This document shows, piece by piece, positions 62,621 through 64,000 of a stretch of 64,000 nt of DNA; position 1 is the stretch's first letter; the number at the start of each line of letters is the position of its first letter. The notes beneath the pieces are model-generated. The model was not told where the DNA came from, ran no database searches, and saw only the letters and a program-made list of their open reading frames with translations. Source of the DNA: Pseudomonadota bacterium (lineage in GTDB: Bacteria; Chloroflexota; UBA6077; JAJPGT01); assembly GCA_021325655.1 (NCBI GenBank), contig JAJPGT010000043.1, positions 1 through 64,000 of the forward strand, written 5' to 3'. A program made the position numbers and the translations under genes.

Positions 62621-62663
62621 GCAGACGTAGGCGGCTGTCGGCTCGCCAGCCGCCTACGTCTGC
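62621..62663 (-). promoter_or_regulatory. 17-bp perfect hairpin spanning the binding-protein stop codon
   Basis: Arms 62621-62637 and 62647-62663 (GCAGACGTAGGCGGCTG and its complement), loop of nine bases. The TAG stop lies inside one arm. No T-run follows. It probably protects the binding-protein mRNA end or reduces reading into the permeases. Confidence 0.6.
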
Positions 62664-63688
62664 GACTTGACGATCCGCAGCTCCTCCTCCTCGAGGGTCG
62701 GGTGAATCTCCCTCTCCACTGCCCGCAGCCACTCCAGGAGCTCCGGCTGGTTCTTGTCGATCGCCATCCCGACCGGGGTGGGGAACTCGTTGCTCTTCAG
62801 GCACTCGTCGCCGGGCGGAATGAGCTTGATCTGCGGGTACTGCTTCACCAGCTTCGGGGTGGCCACGGCGTCGATGACTGAGAGGTCAGCTCGGCCCGAG
62901 AGCACCTCTTCGATCGGCGCGTTGGCGCCCGAGCCCTGCACTCCGCGCAGCTTGAGCTGCGGGTACTTGGGGGGAATGAGCGTCTCGGGCGGCGTCCCCT
63001 GGAAGTAGGCCAGCGTCAGGTCCGAGCGGTTGATGTCCTCCGGCTTGTTCACGTTCTGCAGCTTCGGGTTATTGCTCAGGCCGAAGTAGCACAGCGCCGA
63101 CTTGGAGTAGATGATGAAGTCGATCACCTTGTCGCGAGCCGGCGTCTCCGAGAGCGGGGCGATGGTGATGTCCACCTGGTTCGAGGCCAGCACCGGTACC
63201 TTCGTCTCGTGGCTGACCGGCACCACCTCCAGCTTGACCCCCAGCCGCTTGGCGTACTCGTTGGCGAGGATCCAGGCCGGCCCGGAGAACTTGTCGCCGC
63301 TGCCACTGGTGTTCTCCGGCAGCCAGGGAAACTCGCCGATCGCGCCCACTCGCAGCGTTCCCCGCTGCTTGATCGCCTTTACCCGGGGCGAGTTCTCCGG
63401 CGGCGGCCCGGCCGGCGCGCCGCTCGCGGCTGGAGCGGTCGTCGGCACCGCGGCCGGCCGGCTGGTCGGCGCCGCCACTGAAGCCGTGGTGGGCGCGGCC
63501 GCCGGAGCGGTCGTCGGCGCCGCCGCGGGCGCCGTGGTGGGCGCCGCGGCTGCAGGAGCTGTGGTTGGCGCGGCGGCCGGCGCGCTGGTCGGCGCCGCCG
63601 CCGGCGCGCTCGGGGCGCAGGCGCTCAGTACGAGCGCCAGTACCATGGCGAGGACGAAGCAGCGCTGTTCCATCCTGAGCCTTCGCAC
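62654..63688 (-). CDS. Amino-acid ABC transporter substrate-binding lipoprotein
   Basis: 344 residues from GTG 63688 (AAGGAGGAGG well placed); ATG 63673 is less well placed. Signal peptide FVLAMVLALVLSAC with lipidated Cys24. Residues 25-97 are a low-complexity Ala/Pro/Thr linker. The folded part starts at RVKAIKQRGTLRVGAIGEFP, the SBP_bac_3 pattern, with DITIAPLSETPARDKVIDF and TPVGMAIDKNQPELLEWL. It binds a polar amino acid or related compound; the ligand is unknown. Confidence 0.9.
   Translation of the reverse strand: MRRLRMEQRCFVLAMVLALVLSACAPSAPAAAPTSAPAAAPTTAPAAAAPTTAPAAAPTTAPAAAPTTASVAAPTSRPAAVPTTAPAASGAPAGPPPENSPRVKAIKQRGTLRVGAIGEFPWLPENTSGSGDKFSGPAWILANEYAKRLGVKLEVVPVSHETKVPVLASNQVDITIAPLSETPARDKVIDFIIYSKSALCYFGLSNNPKLQNVNKPEDINRSDLTLAYFQGTPPETLIPPKYPQLKLRGVQGSGANAPIEEVLSGRADLSVIDAVATPKLVKQYPQIKLIPPGDECLKSNEFPTPVGMAIDKNQPELLEWLRAVEREIHPTLEEEELRIVKSQT
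63398..63616 (-). repeat. Low-complexity Ala/Pro/Thr codon repeat
   Basis: Imperfect tandem units encoding APTTAPAA make up the 73-residue linker of the binding protein. Length variation between strains is expected. It is coding, not a CRISPR or mobile repeat. Confidence 0.8.
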
Positions 63689-63708
63689 GGACCTCCTCCT
63701 TGTGTGCC

Positions 63709-64000
63709 CTATCCGTTGCCTCGCGAATCGAGGTGAACGATCGCGGCCGCCCGCATCGCCGCCCAGTCGATCTCTACCCCCAGGCCCGGGCCAAGTGGTG
63801 CCTCGACGTATCCGTCCGGCCCGGTCCGCACCACCGTCTTCATCCCGTACTCGAACGGCGCGTACGGCACCGGCTGCTCGAAGAAGCGGCAGCCCGGCGT
63901 GCCGAGCATCACGTGCAGGTTGGCCGCCTGGCTGAGCGTATAGCCCCAGCACTGCAGCTCGCAGGTCGCGCCGTAGGCGCGCGCCAGGACGCACGCATCT
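63709..64000 (-). CDS. Enolase-superfamily enzyme (mandelate racemase/muconate lactonizing type), C-terminal part
   Basis: 97 residues run in from the right edge and end with TAG at 63711-63709. The sequence ELQCWGYTLSQAANLHVML, then RFFEQPVPYAPFEYG and PDGYVEAPLGPGLGVEIDW, is the typical end of the barrel and capping segment in this superfamily. Catalytic Lys residues lie outside the window. It is 20 bases before the binding-protein start, so it probably heads the transporter operon; a racemase, epimerase or dehydratase acting on the imported compound is plausible. Confidence 0.8.
   Translation of the reverse strand, partial: DACVLARAYGATCELQCWGYTLSQAANLHVMLGTPGCRFFEQPVPYAPFEYGMKTVVRTGPDGYVEAPLGPGLGVEIDWAAMRAAAIVHLDSRGNG

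Noticed and set aside
63398-63616. CRISPR-like repeats
   Set aside because: The repeats are in frame, have no unique spacers and encode a protein linker.

Overview
The window is high-GC DNA (about 70 % by eye) packed with genes. Many neighbouring genes overlap by 1-8 bases (ATGA, GTGA, TAATG junctions). Gene content points to a Chloroflexota bacterium, most likely of the Thermomicrobia type. The evidence is two Chlor_Arch_YYY (DUF2298) membrane proteins and an Agl23-type membrane protein (families known mainly from Chloroflexota and archaea), an LL-diaminopimelate aminotransferase, and a divergent 1040-residue IleRS. The lineage is inferred, not proven. No rRNA, CRISPR array, prophage or insertion sequence was seen.

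Layout. (1) 1-19195: a membrane glycan-assembly locus on the + strand. It holds three flippase-like proteins (PF03706), five large GT-C-type membrane proteins (two of them DUF2298 paralogues, one an Agl23-like protein fused to an NHL propeller) and a UDP-glucose dehydrogenase. This is the most interesting region. (2) 19229-25564: mutS, a primary-type sigma factor, mutL, then ssrA (tmRNA) and smpB on the - strand. (3) 25657-31017: a C-terminal processing protease, a lone tyrosine recombinase, glutamate dehydrogenase, then the operon miaA-dapF-dapL (read leftwards from 32842). (4) 32950-38838: ROK glucokinase and polyprenyl synthase, hemW, aspS and tenA. (5) 39004-45018: a histidine-degradation operon hutH-hutU-hutI-hutF on the - strand. 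(6) 45248-52184: a + strand operon ileS-lspA-rluD-small coiled-coil protein-gltX-PH-domain protein. (7) 52237-55103: a sugar ABC transporter. (8) 55539-60329: tRNA-Gln, tRNA-Glu, tatA, mobA, recJ-rplY (- strand) and three small membrane or stress-type proteins. (9) 60427-64000: an amino-acid ABC transporter operon headed by an enolase-superfamily enzyme that runs off the window.

How they fit together. Region 1 probably builds and exports a surface glycan or glycosylates surface proteins: polyprenyl-linked sugar donors, GT-C transferases and PF03706 flippase-like proteins are all there, and UDP-glucuronate could be supplied by the dehydrogenase. Regions 2-6 are housekeeping: mismatch repair, trans-translation, tRNA charging and modification, and lysine/peptidoglycan precursor synthesis. 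The hut operon, glutamate dehydrogenase and two ABC importers suggest growth on amino acids and sugars.

Promoters in the window often carry an extended -10 element of the form GGTAYAMT. Several lie only 5-9 bases before the start codon, which suggests leaderless or nearly leaderless mRNAs. A DapF in which both catalytic cysteines are serine, and a smpB stop codon that overlaps the first base of mature tmRNA, are two further points worth checking.
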